DNA of 64,000 nt from Saccharomycopsis crataegensis (GCF_037102585.1 NW_027043821.1:1-64000), one strand, 5' to 3'. Positions 30,188 through 42,322 are shown, counted from the first letter of the stretch. Notes: generated from the sequence alone by a model not told the origin. Translations and numbers: made by a program.

Positions 30188-31960
30188 TCACAAGAAAAAT
30201 TCAGCGTTAATTTCAACACTAGAAGCAGCATATGGGATTTCAAAGCTGTTACAAACACTTGGGTGCAAGACACCAATTTCACCAATCTTTACGGCCTTTT
30301 CACCATCCTTAGCTCTGAAGAAAATATCAGCACCTCTTCCTGGGAAGTAAGTTTTTGACACGGCATTTTCTTCAATCCAGTAGCCTCTCTTTAATGGAGC
30401 CTTCAATTGAGCACCATCTTCAATCCATGGAGTTCTGAAAGTTTGCATAATCTTAGCCAACAAACCTTGAATAAATTCGAAACCAGAGGCCTTACCTGCA
30501 TAAATAGCAGCCCAGTTCTTTTGATTGAAGGCCTTTCTTTCCAATTTATCATCTTTCAAAACAATGTCACCAGCTTCAAAGACCTTAATTGGCAAAGAAT
30601 GCTTTTGGTTTTCTCTAACGGTCTTCAACAAACCTGGCAACAAAGAGGTTCTAACGACTTGATATTCTGCAGTCTTTGGGTTTTCCAACTTGACCACAAT
30701 ATCATTATTGTCAACTTTATTCAAGAATTTGAAGTTTTCATCATGGGAGCACAAAGTCAATGGCATAACTTCTAACCATCCTGATTGGGAGGAGGCCAAT
30801 CTTAAAATATCACTAACCTTGTTGATTGGCAATGGTTTAGCAACCAAAGCAGAAGATTGGACCTTTGTCTTGGTCAAGTTGTTGTAACCATATGCAATAG
30901 CAGCATCTTCCATAACATCACAAGCGTGCAAAATATCAGTTCTGGTAGGTGGAACAAGAACGGTCAAGTTGCCTTCCGAATGATCAACAACGTGCAAGGA
31001 CATCTTGCTCAAAAGTTTGGAAATTTCTTCAACACTTAATTCTAACCCGAGACAAGAATTGATATATTCCTGTTTGACAACAAACTTCTTGGATTCCAAG
31101 TTTGGAGTGATTCTGGATTCGCCATTGTGTTCGGAAATGACCTTAATAGGTTCAATTTCAAATGGCTTGTCACAATATCTGGAGAACATACAAACCAAGG
31201 TATTAACAACAATCTCAACCTTGGTTCTATCGGTACCAGTAACATCAATGAAAACATTCTTGGTATCCAAACTAATCTTGGTGAGATCAGAGTTAATGAT
31301 TGGAGGCATTGATCCCACATTGTCATTGGAGTCCAAGATTAATGGGAAAACTGGTTTATCTTTGATGATGTGTAAATACTTACCCAAATTCTTGTCCTTT
31401 TCATAGAAATCCATTTGTTCAAGACCAGTCATTTTCTTGGTTTGATTCAATGGGGTGAAAGAAAAAGATTTTGGATCTCTGGCATCGTAAGTAAAAGGTG
31501 GAGCCATCTTATCCAAATCGTGGGTACCCATGGCAACCAAAGTTCTGTGTCTACATAAGTTAGTGTGAAGCTTATCCTGCAAGGCGATGAAAGAGTTGTA
31601 ACTTCTTTGGTTGAATGAAACGTTCCTTAAAATTGCACCCGCGGCATAAGGTCTGACTTCACTTGTGGATTCCTTGATGGTCAAAGTGTATTTTGGTTCT
31701 AAAGTCTTGTACACTGGGGTTTTGGCATTACCTAAGAACTCGTTCAATGATTGGGCAATACCTTCTATACACAACATATCGTAACGGTTGGCGCCAATTT
31801 CAATTTTTAATTCAGGTCTTTCACCAGGTTGACAATCTTCTGTGGTGTCTTCATCTAATTCGATACCGAATTCGAAACAAAGTTCGTCAAACTCTTCGGT
31901 GGTGTAGGAGCGACCTAAGAGGTCGAACAAATCCTGCTTGTCAACAGCAATGGTAGGCAT
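30188..31960 (-). CDS. FRS1: cytosolic phenylalanyl-tRNA synthetase beta subunit
   Basis: 590 residues from ATG 31,960, close to the 595 of the S. cerevisiae protein. It is the beta chain of the cytosolic alpha2-beta2 enzyme that attaches Phe to tRNA-Phe. Seen motifs are the start [20 protein letters not shown], the B3/B4 editing domain ([20 protein letters not shown] to VALGTHDLDK-like [20 protein letters not shown]), the B5 domain and the end ([20 protein letters not shown]). It has strong codon bias. It is convergent with MPE1. Confidence 0.97.
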   Translation of the reverse strand: MPTIAVDKQDLFDLLGRSYTTEEFDELCFEFGIELDEDTTEDCQPGERPELKIEIGANRYDMLCIEGIAQSLNEFLGNAKTPVYKTLEPKYTLTIKESTSEVRPYAAGAILRNVSFNQRSYNSFIALQDKLHTNLCRHRTLVAMGTHDLDKMAPPFTYDARDPKSFSFTPLNQTKKMTGLEQMDFYEKDKNLGKYLHIIKDKPVFPLILDSNDNVGSMPPIINSDLTKISLDTKNVFIDVTGTDRTKVEIVVNTLVCMFSRYCDKPFEIEPIKVISEHNGESRITPNLESKKFVVKQEYINSCLGLELSVEEISKLLSKMSLHVVDHSEGNLTVLVPPTRTDILHACDVMEDAAIAYGYNNLTKTKVQSSALVAKPLPINKVSDILRLASSQSGWLEVMPLTLCSHDENFKFLNKVDNNDIVVKLENPKTAEYQVVRTSLLPGLLKTVRENQKHSLPIKVFEAGDIVLKDDKLERKAFNQKNWAAIYAGKASGFEFIQGLLAKIMQTFRTPWIEDGAQLKAPLKRGYWIEENAVSKTYFPGRGADIFFRAKDGEKAVKIGEIGVLHPSVCNSFEIPYAASSVEINAEFFL

Positions 31961-32256
31961 TTTTAGTGACTGTTAGAGGGGTATTATTATCAGTGATAGC
32001 CTAATACATCACCTAATTTTTGGGAATTTGAAGTTGAAAAAAAAAAAAAAAAAAAAATCGCTGAGTGGAAGTGACCGATTACCCGGTACGCGATCCAAAA
32101 TGATTCACCGTTAGTGCTTGTTCACTACAATTATATATATGGAGAGGTTCTATTGGACCTTTATTTAAAATGGTAAAAGTGAAAGGAGAAAAAAGAAAAG
32201 ATATATTGAATACATTTATATATTGATATATATTTATATATCATTTAAGAAGCATT

Positions 32257-34305
32257 CTATTCATCTTTCCAGCCCAAAGCCCGCAAGTCACTTCTAACTT
32301 TTTCTTCAGTTTTTATCTTCAACACTTGGGTGTCTTCTAAGTTATCTCCAGCAGCCTGTTTCATCTTTAAAGTTTCAATAGCTCTCAACTTTTTCAACAA
32401 ACTTCTAATCTTCTTCTCCTCCAAACTCACCACTCCACCAACAATACTTCCACCTGTAATTGGAGCTGAACTATTAGAGCTTTCTGAATTATCGGCAGAA
32501 GAAGGTTGTGTAGGCTCTTCTTTTTCCTTTGCAGCCTTTTTGGCTTCCTTCTTTTTACGATTTTTTGCAGCAGCCTTGCTTTCTTGCACAACAGCAGGAG
32601 CAGCGCCTGGAATACTCTTTGGTTTAGTTGGTGGTTTGTAAGTAGCTCCAATCTTAGATGATAATTCTTTTTCATAAAGAGTCTTTGCTGGACCATTACT
32701 AGAACTATTTCTCGCATGTGGAGGTCTATACGCACCGGTAGCCTTTGGTTTATCAGATACACTACTAGCAATCTTTGTCGCTTTCTGTAATTCGTGCTCT
32801 TGTGCGCTTTGATGAGCAACAACATCATTTTCGAGATTTTTCAATGGCGGGAAAGACGAAACTGGTTGTGGTCTCCAATCAACCGCAAATAATTCTTTGA
32901 ACTCAGTCAAATAAACCAATTTACCACTGGCGTGCCAAACTTTAATACCATTATCCACTCTTAATCTTGGAGATGTGGTAGCAGTCAAGATGAATCTTCC
33001 GCAAGGGGACCAGTGACATACAGAGGTATTAGAAGCTTCAAAAGAGGTGATCTTGCTGAATTTCTTGGTTCTATCATAAATATCAACTGTGCCTTGTAGA
33101 TTACCGAAACCTGCAACTAACACAAATTTCGCGTGAGGAGAAAATAATAAAGTGTTACGTGGAGATGGTGGTAAAGAATATATCAAGTTACCTCTGGCAT
33201 CAAAGAATGAAGTTTGGGAAGGCATGTAACCATAAATTACCCCAAATTCCCTGGAAGATGGAGACCAGTTGATATCGTGGATTGGTCCTTCTTTATCTAA
33301 GGTAATCCTAGGATTGTAGGCTCCAGCAATACCCAAAAGATACAAAGCAGTTTCACCATAATAGGACTTATTTGAGGAGTCCACATCAGTAGAAGCCAAT
33401 GCTAAGATGGCAGTACCTAAGCTATTCCATTTCAACACACATCTTTCAGCTTTAAAAAACGATTTGAAGCAGAGGGGCTGATTGAAACCATTTGCTGAGA
33501 CATTGAAGACTTTCACAAAGGCAGGTTTACCTTTCTTTTCGGCAACAAAAACTGCGATAGCAGGGTTTTTACCAGGGGACAAAGCATACGCAGATATATC
33601 TTCGATTTGCAAAATGAAAGAAGGTTTATCAAAATTGATTGAGACAACACCGTCAAGTTCGTAAAAACGGACTTGGTTTGGATATAGTTTGGTCATAATT
33701 TTCTCATCGGCAGTGAACTGAGGTTTCCAGCCACCTTGAGCCTTAGCAGTATATTCCGCAATCTGAAGGTTTTTCTGGATATCAAAAATTTTGACATTCT
33801 TCGACCAAATAACATTATTACTACCATCGTCAGCAACTGATCTTATAGGTTTCGCCCATACCGCTAAGTAGGAGCCGCTTGGAGAAAAATGTAGGTCAAA
33901 TACATCTTTGAGAGACAAGCTAACAACAACGGCACCAGTATCTGGATTAGTGATCGTGACACAATCAGGTTGGGTGTACGCAAACAACGAGCCATCAGGG
34001 CTATAACAGGCAGCTCTCACAATATCCGAAGGAGAGGCAAACGCCTTGAGCTGTTCATAAGAAGGGTTACCAGAAGATAAACCAACGCTCTTTGGGTTTC
34101 TATCTATACAGGTGTTAGTAGGTCGATGGCTGAGGAATAAAAAAAATCCAAAAAAAAAAAAAAAAAATCGTCACCACATTGCGGCTAAACACTTCAAAGT
34201 CTTTTGATTAAAGAAAAGTAGAGATTTTTATCGAGGGACTCTCATAATTATTGACCCATTGAAAATCGTCGATCACATACAATAAAATTGGGTGGTAACA
34301 GACAT
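32257..34305 (-). CDS. eukaryotic translation initiation factor 2A
   Basis: Two exons, 34,305-34,281 and 34,103-32,257, give 623 residues. The long frame has no ATG at its start. A 25-nt first exon (MSVTTQFY) ends at a perfect GTATGT, and the 177-nt intron ends with CTACTAAC, then TAG at 34,104-34,106. The spliced start YRNPKSVGLSSGNPSYEQLK matches the TQFF-x-RxPKSVG start of eIF2A. The body is a WD-like beta propeller (CYSPDGSLFAYTQPD, HFSPSGSYLAVW, HWSPCGRFILTATTSPRLRV). A basic, low-complexity C-terminal tail and a helix (SLEEKKIRSLLKKLRAIETL) follow. The factor delivers initiator or alternative tRNAs to 40S subunits (yeast YGR054W). Confidence 0.95.
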
Positions 34306-34607
34306 CGCAATAAGGAATAGTCAATGCTGTTGCTGTCAAGGTTGCTTGCTCTATGTACTTTGTACGAAAAGTTCAAAAGAACGTCAGTTTTGCTGCTGTT
34401 ATCAGTATTCAGTCACCTTGGTGTCCATATCTGAGCTGCTAAAAGGGAAAGAAATCTTTCAGAAAATCATCGCTGAAAAACCCCCAGTGTATGGTTGCGC
34501 AGCCCTTGTGGGGGAAATCACCCTTTTTTTTTTTTTTTTTCCTCTTAGATTGAAAAATTTATTAAATTGACAGCGATTTTTCATATTATTTTATACCACA
34601 TTATATC
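34306..34607. promoter_or_regulatory. divergent promoter between eIF2A and FCF2
   Basis: 302 bases without a supported gene. It includes an 18-base T-run at about 34,524 and a GAAAAACCCCC word. A 92-codon + strand frame here starts without ATG and is not considered real. Confidence 0.55.
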
Positions 34608-35237
34608 ATGCCTGAATTGGAAGATCTATTTGAGCAGCTTAGGGAAGCTCACTCATCACAGCTTATTAATGACAACGAAGAACTACTGCTTGAAGAGAAA
34701 AAAGAAGATAAAGGATTCATCAAGGACACAAAGACATACAACCAATTGAAAACCAATATAAATAGACTTTCAAAGATAGAAGGAGAAGTAACATCTTCTA
34801 TAAGGCAGAAACACAGTAACGATTTAATTTCAGACATACCTTTGGAAGGTGAAAAGCTCTCAAAGAAGGAAGCCAAGGCTCAAAAGGAAGAGACATCCGG
34901 TTCTAAATGGTTTAATATGCCAAAAGGTGATTTGCTGGATCCTAAAAACAAGAAAGATATTATGATTATTCAGCAGAGAGCGGTGTTGGACCCGAAGAGA
35001 CACTATAAGAAGGATAAATGGAAGGTTTCAAAGTATTTCCAGGTCGGTACGATTGTTGAAGATAAATCCGAATTCTACAGCGCCAGATTGAAGAACAAGG
35101 AAAGACAACAGACATTGTTACAAGAAGTGTTGCATGATAAGGAAAGTACCAAATATTTCAAGAAAAAATACAGCGAAATCCAAGAACAAAAATCAAAGGT
35201 CATCACCTACAAGTCGAAAAAACGGTTCAGACGTTGA
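34608..35237 (+). CDS. FCF2: Fcf2, small-subunit processome pre-rRNA processing factor
   Basis: 209 residues from ATG 34,608. The C-terminal Fcf2 domain is clear: SKWFNMPKGDLLDP, then IQQRAVLDPKRHYKKDKWKV, YFQVGTIVEDKSEFYSARL, NKERQQTLLQEVL and a basic end KSKKRFRR. The N-terminus is acidic with an LEEL-like helix. Fcf2 acts in the nucleolus in early cleavages of pre-18S rRNA. It is on the same strand as SPT8 with a 260-bp gap. Confidence 0.95.
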   Translation: MPELEDLFEQLREAHSSQLINDNEELLLEEKKEDKGFIKDTKTYNQLKTNINRLSKIEGEVTSSIRQKHSNDLISDIPLEGEKLSKKEAKAQKEETSGSKWFNMPKGDLLDPKNKKDIMIIQQRAVLDPKRHYKKDKWKVSKYFQVGTIVEDKSEFYSARLKNKERQQTLLQEVLHDKESTKYFKKKYSEIQEQKSKVITYKSKKRFRR

Positions 35238-35497
35238 TTTAGGCCCGCTCCCTGACCTGTTATTTCTGTACACTATTCGGCATTTTATTATTTTATAGTA
35301 TATTTTTACATTGACATTCATTATTGCGTTTATTCATTATTGCGCTCATTCATAATTGTAAGTTTATGTTGATGGGTTCACGTGAATTCCGATCCCCGGA
35401 ATTGGAAAACACGCGAAAATCGCCAAAACATCGCGGCCATCTTAACGTCGATTGGTGTTGTGTGTATCGATAAGCTGGATCAAGAAAGCGAGATAAG

Positions 35498-35673
35498 ATG
35501 TCGGGCTCTCGGGTATACAATAATGATGCTATAGATGAGAATATTTTGGATAACCAGGACGAAGAGGAGGAAGAGGAGGATGAGGATAACAATATCCCTA
35601 CCAGTCAACCAGATGACATAGATGTCGATGATGACGGTGATGATGATGAACCTGAAGATGATGCTGTTGAAGG

Positions 35674-35706
<33 letters not shown>

Positions 35707-37516
35707 CGACGATAATGACGAGGACGAAGATGACGAGGATGAAGGTGATGATAATTATTATGAAAGTGGAGACTTGAACACGGTAGGAAATAGAGCTGAT
35801 GGTGGTGCAGAGACCGAGGTACGTTACGAATACTTAGAAGATAAGACTAAGAAAGACCTGGTGAAAGTAACGATGGACCAGATGAAAGAATTTCTTGAAG
35901 AAGGTATGGATAATGAAAACGGCAACGAAAGCGATAATAAGAGAAAAAATGAAGACCAGTCGGATAATCAGATGAAAAAATTAAAGGCCGATGACTATTC
36001 CCAACCCACAATAGCTTCTGATAACTCAACCAGAGTAGAAAATGGTCCACCAGAAAAGCTAGCACCATTGGAGATACGTGAAAACATAATAAGACGAGGA
36101 AAGGCTGCTGCAAACTATGATATAATACCTAACGTCGCCATACCGTACTCATGCCAAATTCAGTCTCTATCACTAAGTGGTGGCTGCAAATGGTTGTTCA
36201 CGGGTGGTGATGATGGTTTTGTTAGAAGATACGATTTCCTTGCTTCTTTTGAAGGCCAGACTCCTTTGACAGTTGCACAAAAGCATTCACTTGTCGATTC
36301 AATTACAAATGCCGGTGTTATTATTTCATACTGGGAAAACGAACAGCCAGTGAAAAAATCAAGCTTGAAATTGAAGAAGAGCGTTGCTAATGGTAGTAGT
36401 TTGTCAGCAATCAATAACGAGACATATGAGCCAAAAATTTCACCGGTTTATTCTCTTGCGGCTCAATCACAAGCTTTGTGGTTGGTTTCCGGTTTGAAGC
36501 TGGGTGGGATATCTTTGCAATCAGTTAGGCATCAAGAAGGTACTATCCAAGCATATTTGAAAAAACACACCGATACAGTTAGTGTTTTAAAATTAAATAA
36601 TGAGGAGAATAAATTACTCAGTGGAGGCTGGGATAAAAAATTATATGAATGGGATTTGAATTCTGGGAAAGTTATTAATGATTATAAATCTTTAATGGGC
36701 CAGGTTTCAAGTATAGAATACCGTCCCGAAAGCTCCTTTGAAATTGATCTGGCTAAATACTTAGATAATGACGATATTATCAAAGATGATGACTATGATT
36801 CATTATTTGGCTCTGATGATGAAGACGAGCAGAAGGATGAGTCAAAGGATCATCAAAAGGAAATGAAGCCGCTAAAAGTTGAATCGGAAGATGCGACTGT
36901 GAGTATTACGGAAGCAGTACCGACCTCTAAAAAGAAGAATAATTCGCCGTTTTCTTCCGTTCCTTCCCTCGATAATAATATTTTCATGTCGTCGACAATC
37001 AATGGTATAATCAATGTTTGGGACAAGCGTATCAACAAGAGTGTTATTGATTTTAAAGTCCCTCAGAACACCCCGCCGTGGTGTATGTCTAGCAGTTGGT
37101 CATTTGATGGTAATAAGATTTTTGTGGGAAGAAGAAATAACTGTGTTGAAGAATTTGATTTAAAGATGCCTTACGGCAATTTCAATAATAAAGACCCCAA
37201 GGTTTCAAAAGTCCTCAAATTCCCAAACTTATCTGGACCTGTTTACACTGTGAAATCTTTGCATAATAATCACCATCTCCTTTGTGGGTCCAATGACAAT
37301 ATCAGATTGTATGATTTGAGCTTACACTCACAGGACCAAGATAAACATAGTGCTATTCCATTTCAGATCATTCCTGGTCATCATGGCGGTGTGTTGAGCA
37401 CTGTTTATGTTGACCCAACTTGTAGGTTTATGATTAGTGCTAGTGGTGACAGAGGTTGGCAAGGTCAAAGTACAGAAATGGTGTTGATGTATGAGATCAA
37501 ATCTTTGACTAAGTAA
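35498..37516 (+). CDS. SPT8: Spt8, WD-repeat SAGA subunit
   Basis: 672 residues from ATG 35,498. The first 140 residues are extremely acidic; a GAT/GAC run at about 35,670-35,740 encodes an unbroken row of Asp. A WD-repeat propeller follows (CKWLFTGGDDGFVRRYDFLA, LLSGGWDKKLYEWDLNSGKV, NGIINVWDKRINKSVIDFKV, HLLCGSNDNIRLYDLS) and ends with MISASGDRGWQGQSTEMVLM. Another acidic insertion splits the blades at about 420-480. Spt8 recruits TBP within SAGA. The motif order and length match the family; the repeat-coded Asp run may vary in length between strains. Confidence 0.95.
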
Positions 37517-37805
37517 TGATCCCTATGAGTATCTTTTTAGAATTCTTTGGGCCGACCGGTAATACGGTCGGTTGCATTCTTGTTTCTGCTTTTATATATG
37601 GACCGTCGCCTAGTTTGCATCTTATATTTTGTTAAATTCAACACTAGTTTATTGGTTTATTCACATAATAAATATCTTCCGAAACTCTTACGCTTTCAAT
37701 TGACCATTAATATACAAATCAGACACATAGTAAAGACGCTGATAAGAAAAAAAGAAAAAAGAAATTAAAAAAAAAGGTATCTTAAACACATCAAAGCAAG
37801 GCAAA

Positions 37806-40013
37806 TCAAGAGAACACTTTTTCACTGAGATGACTCAAGCTATCAACAACCCCATTAATATTAAAGCTATTATGGCTATTAAGAACCGTTCTGATTCCAA
37901 AATATGAACTTTTTCCCAAACTATAAAGTTCATTTTGCATCGCTTGGATATTGTGATTTTTGGGAAAATATAAACCTTGAAAGAATTTAAATTCTGAGTT
38001 TTCGGATAAGTAAATATTAAGGAATACCGAAATAACACCGACGAGAAAGCTGATCTTGAGAAATCTGTGGTTTTTGAAAAATCTGGCGACCACGGAGTTG
38101 TTGTTGTTCAATGGATAAAGTATGAGGTTCAAGTAATTCATTGGAGTTTGTTTGGATTGTTTCAATTTATTTCTCTTAGTTGCTTTTTCTTTCATCATCA
38201 ATTTAAATTGACGCTCTTGTTCTTCTCGTTCGCGCCGCTGCTCCTCGAGAGCTTCTTCAACTTGCTTATTCATTATTTCGGCAGCCAAACTTAGATCATT
38301 ATTTTTAGCACAATTTCGTTCTGAATTTTTAAGAAGCGACAGTGATTGGTGGTCAAATGAGTGGTTACCTTCGGTGCCTCTTCCTCCGGGAATAACCTTT
38401 GAAGTATTTTTAAGGACACAGTAGGAACTGAGGGAGATTTTTAATTGAGATTTTGCATCAGTAGTCTTCTGGAATACTTTTGATCCTTCAATTTCGAGAA
38501 TTTCTGTGAATATCGGAGAATCTTTCATCAATTCATTAGTCTTCTTGAAAACCTCTAATAATATTGATTTGTTTTCTGTGGTTAGTCGACTATTTGTGAT
38601 AAAATCACTAACCAAATTGGACAAAATGTTGTGCAAGTAATCAAAATTAATCAACTCAATATCACTGTCAGCATATCCAATAAAATCGCTGCCAGATAAT
38701 GAAGAAGTATTTCTATATTGACTTTCAGTAACCGCTGTATAAGTTTCCGCGCTGGCCATCAAATCCTTATGGTATTTAGCTTCATCGATTCCTTGGTTTA
38801 AGGTACCCTCACTGATAGCAGTACTATGGTTACTCAAAATACTATCAGTCAAAGTGTCGTTTTCACTAATATAAGAATTAGTATAACTAGGCAACACGTC
38901 CTCGGTACTTTCACTTATCTTGCTGAAAATGTTTTCGAAAATCAAATTTAAAATCTGGCTCTTATTGCACAAAAGAATCTCTGAATAGAGATAAATAGCA
39001 CTATATATAACACTTCCGCTGCTGGCTGAAGATGAGAGCAAGAAATCAAAAATATAGCAAATATCGTTATAGCTACCGACGTCATGAGTGAATAAAGTAA
39101 TGATAGAGGACAACGAATAATACGGTTTGAGATTGTTCAAAATTTTGAAAAAATTATAATCCCTATTGTAGATGATGAGCAAAATCAAATTTAAATGATT
39201 CACCGATGAGTTAATTGTCGGCACCATATAATCCCGGAGGTGCATAAGGGTCAACTTTTCTAAAAACATAAATGATTTATCCACATTATTATTGAACACA
39301 AGTAATATCAACTGGGCGATATCATGATATCCTTGGTAGTATGATAGATTGGGGTATTTTCTCAAAATTTTGAATATAAGCAACTCCAAGTTGACTCTCA
39401 ACAGCGGAAGTTGAGTTCTATCTTTAGGATAATTTGTAAAAGATCTATTAATATCCAATAGTACCTGGCTTTCATCTTTATGAGCCGGAGCATTTTCATG
39501 GGCAAATGTATACAATTTAGCATCATCGATGTTTGTAATTCCCAAGAACAAAGGCCATGCTTGGGATCTAAGTTCATTGGAAAGCAAGCCTTCACGAGAA
39601 ATTGATAGATTGATCAATAAATTTAAATCATTTAAAGTTATTGCTGTTTTGATACTCGAAACTTTCAAGTCTTTTCTATCCTTGGATAACGGATAATCTA
39701 AAAATACCGATTTGCCGATATCTGTAAACTCCAAATTGACCCATTCGGGGTTAGCATTAGTAAGCCCTCCGCCATTCCCAAGTTGATCAGGTCGAGTGAG
39801 TTTTCCCAATTTTTCACCTGATGGGCTTTGCGATATAATGTTTAAGAACAGTGACTGTGGTTTACTTGCCCCTATATTATTTTTTGCATAATGTTGGCTT
39901 TCAGACGACCCGGTCTTGACGTGATTATCATCGTGAAAACCGCTTACTTCATTGTTATCGATGGCTAGTAAATTAAAAGAGTTGGCGTGCAAACTTGATG
40001 TGCCAGCTACCAT
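37806..40013 (-). CDS. GYP8: TBC-domain Rab GAP with C-terminal membrane anchor (GYP8-like)
   Basis: From the first in-frame ATG (40,013) the product is 735 residues. The frame stays open without an ATG up to about 40,233, where a T-tract and GTAG could be a splice acceptor, so the true start may lie in a short unseen exon. The TBC domain has the arginine finger in LDINRSF, LLIFKILRKYPNLSYYQGYH with the glutamine finger, and DYMVPTINSS. A Ser-rich insertion, a basic coiled-coil (EEQRREREEQERQFKLMMKE) and a C-terminal hydrophobic segment follow. Gyp8 activates GTP hydrolysis on Ypt1-type Rabs at ER/peroxisome membranes. The long N-terminal extension is unlike S. cerevisiae Gyp8 (497 residues). 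Confidence 0.82.
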   Translation of the reverse strand: MVAGTSSLHANSFNLLAIDNNEVSGFHDDNHVKTGSSESQHYAKNNIGASKPQSLFLNIISQSPSGEKLGKLTRPDQLGNGGGLTNANPEWVNLEFTDIGKSVFLDYPLSKDRKDLKVSSIKTAITLNDLNLLINLSISREGLLSNELRSQAWPLFLGITNIDDAKLYTFAHENAPAHKDESQVLLDINRSFTNYPKDRTQLPLLRVNLELLIFKILRKYPNLSYYQGYHDIAQLILLVFNNNVDKSFMFLEKLTLMHLRDYMVPTINSSVNHLNLILLIIYNRDYNFFKILNNLKPYYSLSSIITLFTHDVGSYNDICYIFDFLLSSSASSGSVIYSAIYLYSEILLCNKSQILNLIFENIFSKISESTEDVLPSYTNSYISENDTLTDSILSNHSTAISEGTLNQGIDEAKYHKDLMASAETYTAVTESQYRNTSSLSGSDFIGYADSDIELINFDYLHNILSNLVSDFITNSRLTTENKSILLEVFKKTNELMKDSPIFTEILEIEGSKVFQKTTDAKSQLKISLSSYCVLKNTSKVIPGGRGTEGNHSFDHQSLSLLKNSERNCAKNNDLSLAAEIMNKQVEEALEEQRREREEQERQFKLMMKEKATKRNKLKQSKQTPMNYLNLILYPLNNNNSVVARFFKNHRFLKISFLVGVISVFLNIYLSENSEFKFFQGLYFPKNHNIQAMQNELYSLGKSSYFGIRTVLNSHNSFNINGVVDSLSHLSEKVFS

Positions 40014-40404
40014 TATTTCAGAAGCAATTTTAATCAGTGAGTCAGGCAATAGGATTTCTTGAAAGTAAAGGTCTGCTATAGTGTTAGCAAGTATCGTAAA
40101 TCCGTGCCCAAATTCTCCGAGAATTCCTTTTATTTTTATTCTATCAAATATCAATTTGTCGGCAAAAGTGCTTGTAACCAAGTCATCGCATAATTTCCAC
40201 CATTTTGGTATAACCTCTACAAAAAAAAAAAAGAAAAAAAAATTCCTTTTACCCTAGATATATAGACTGCCTAAGATTATATTATATTATGAATGAACTA
40301 TATTATATCAGAAAACCACCCGTGAAATAAATGCAAAAGATATGAAAAAATGAATCGAACAAAAACATCAGTAAGAAAAATTTTGTTTGTAGACAAAATA
40401 GTGA

Positions 40405-40884
40405 TCAAAGGTCCACAGCCATCTCTTGTGAAGCAGCTTCTGCTTGTGGTTTCTCCGCTTCAATAGTAGTGGATTTTTGGTCTCCGTCTTTTTTCTTGAG
40501 GTGAGAGGACCCTTTTTCTAACAGGATTAAAGGAGAGATATGGGTATTGACAACATTATTTATTATGGTCTTCTTTTTGATAAATTGTTCCAAATTGTTC
40601 CCTGCAGCAGCATCAGCTTCTAATTGGGTGTAAGGGCCCTCTTTTATAAGCTTCAATCTTCTCTTGTGAACCTTCCCTTTTCTGTGGGAAGCCAAAGCTG
40701 TTGAGTTTTGAAAATATTTCGCACATTCCACACAGTAATGTTGGCCCAAGCCCGGTTTATCTTCTTGTAATGGCTGGTTTTTTAACTGGTTTATTGACTC
40801 TGGGGTTGACAAGTCACCGTAGACCTGGTCGATGTTCTTGACACGACGTTTGGTCTTAAATCTCATGGTAGTAAGTTTCCCCAT
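40405..40884 (-). CDS. BUD20: Bud20, pre-60S export zinc-finger protein
   Basis: 159 residues from ATG 40,884. A basic N-terminus (MGKLTTMRFKTKRRVKNIDQ) precedes a single C2H2 zinc finger, CVECAKYFQNSTALASHRKG followed by KVHKRR, of the U1-like type. Bud20 joins late nuclear pre-60S particles and shuttles out with them. The N-terminal nuclear signal and finger match the family; the C-terminal tail is longer and less conserved. It lies upstream of, and on the same strand as, the TBC gene. Confidence 0.95.
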   Translation of the reverse strand: MGKLTTMRFKTKRRVKNIDQVYGDLSTPESINQLKNQPLQEDKPGLGQHYCVECAKYFQNSTALASHRKGKVHKRRLKLIKEGPYTQLEADAAAGNNLEQFIKKKTIINNVVNTHISPLILLEKGSSHLKKKDGDQKSTTIEAEKPQAEAASQEMAVDL

Positions 40885-41291
40885 ATTGCACGATTAGGTC
40901 TTGGTATTTATATTTCTTCTATTGTCCTGTATATTACGTCCAGTGTAATACAGCGCTCGAATGAAAAATATTTTTTTCTCAATTCTATGCAACTTGATAC
41001 TTCCGCGCCCTGTTATATTATGTAATATATTATTTATATTCTCATGATGTTACTTTAGGGCTTTTTATGTCAAAAAATCTTTATCATTAACAGTCACTTA
41101 TTGCTTTTCTCTATGTACACGTGATACATAGTGAAAAACTATTAATTTGTAATCACCGTTAATCGTTACCCGTCGGTAAAGCCTCTGAGAGTATGTGGGT
41201 ACTCTGAACAAAAAAAAAAAATCTCTTAACTTCACCGCCATCACTGACGCCTGTTGAAAGACATTAAAGTATTAAATTAAATTAGTTCAAG
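40885..41291. promoter_or_regulatory. divergent BUD20-RPL10 promoter
   Basis: 407 bases between two ribosome-biogenesis-related genes. Poly-A/T tracts occur at 40,968 and 41,209, close to the RPL10 start, as in many yeast ribosomal protein promoters. No regulator site is claimed. Confidence 0.55.
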
Positions 41292-42322
41292 ATGGCCAGA
41301 AGAGTATGTTTTATTGCTTTATGATATGTATTGAAGGTCCGGCTTTCCACTGATTACTCTCATCTCTCATGTTTATTTTTTCAATAATTTCCGGCCAATA
41401 TCATTCGTATGGGGTATTGTCATTGTATGAAGATCGATTAGCAAAATACTCTTGAATATGAACACCAATTATTAAGATTCCTCAACTACCATATTCAAAA
41501 GACTTCAATTATATATTTCAAAAGGCAACATTTGAAGAACTGGTGAACGAGCTTGTCAAAATTTGTGAATATTTGCCTCCCATGAGTGATTAGTAATGTG
41601 GATTTTTGATCCTTCAAAGTGATTATATTCTAAATAAGAGAGGTCTTGAATACTAACAATATTAATAGCCAGCTAGATGTTACAGATACTGTAAGAACAA
41701 GCCTTACCCAAAGTCCAGATACAACAGAGGTGTCCCAGATGCCAAGATCAGAATTTATGATTTGGGTAGAAAGAAGGCCACTGTCGATGAATTCCCATTG
41801 TGTATTCACTTGGTTTCTAACGAATTAGAACAATTGTCTTCTGAAGCTTTGGAAGCTGCTCGTATTTGTGCTAACAAGTACATTACCAAGGTTTCTGGTA
41901 GAGATTCTTTCCACTTGAGAGTCAGAGTCCACCCATTCCACGTTTTGAGAATCAACAAGATGTTGTCTTGTGCTGGTGCCGATAGATTGCAACAAGGTAT
42001 GAGAGGTGCTTGGGGTAAGCCACACGGTTTGGCCGCCAGAGTTGACATCGGTCAAATTATCTTCTCTGTTAGATGTAAGGACTCTAACAAGGAAGTTGCT
42101 ATTGAAGCTTTGAGAAGAGCCAGATACAAGTTCCCAGGTCAACAAAGAATCATTATCTCTAAGAAGTGGGGTTTCACCAACTTGAACAGAGCTGATTACT
42201 TGGTCAAGAGAAACGCTAACGAAGTCAAGGATGATGGTTCTTTCGTCAAGTTCTTGCCAAAGAGAGGTTCTTTGGAAAAGAACTTCAAGGAATTCCCAGA
42301 CTACTTCTTGGCTTCCGCCTAA
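41292..42322 (+). CDS. RPL10: 60S ribosomal protein L10 (uL16)
   Basis: Two exons, 41,292-41,303 and 41,669-42,322, give 221 residues, the standard length. The 365-nt intron follows the fourth codon (MARR), with a GTATGT donor, TACTAAC at 41,651-41,657 and a TAG acceptor. The protein reads [40 protein letters not shown], and the P-site loop region [21 protein letters not shown]10 joins the 60S subunit last, in the cytoplasm, and completes the tRNA sites. Leu is coded almost only by TTG, typical of ribosomal proteins. No snoRNA boxes were seen in the intron. Confidence 0.98.

Noticed and set aside
41304-41668. snoRNA within the RPL10 intron
   Set aside because: No clear C, D, H or ACA box pair with closing stem was seen in the 365-nt intron.
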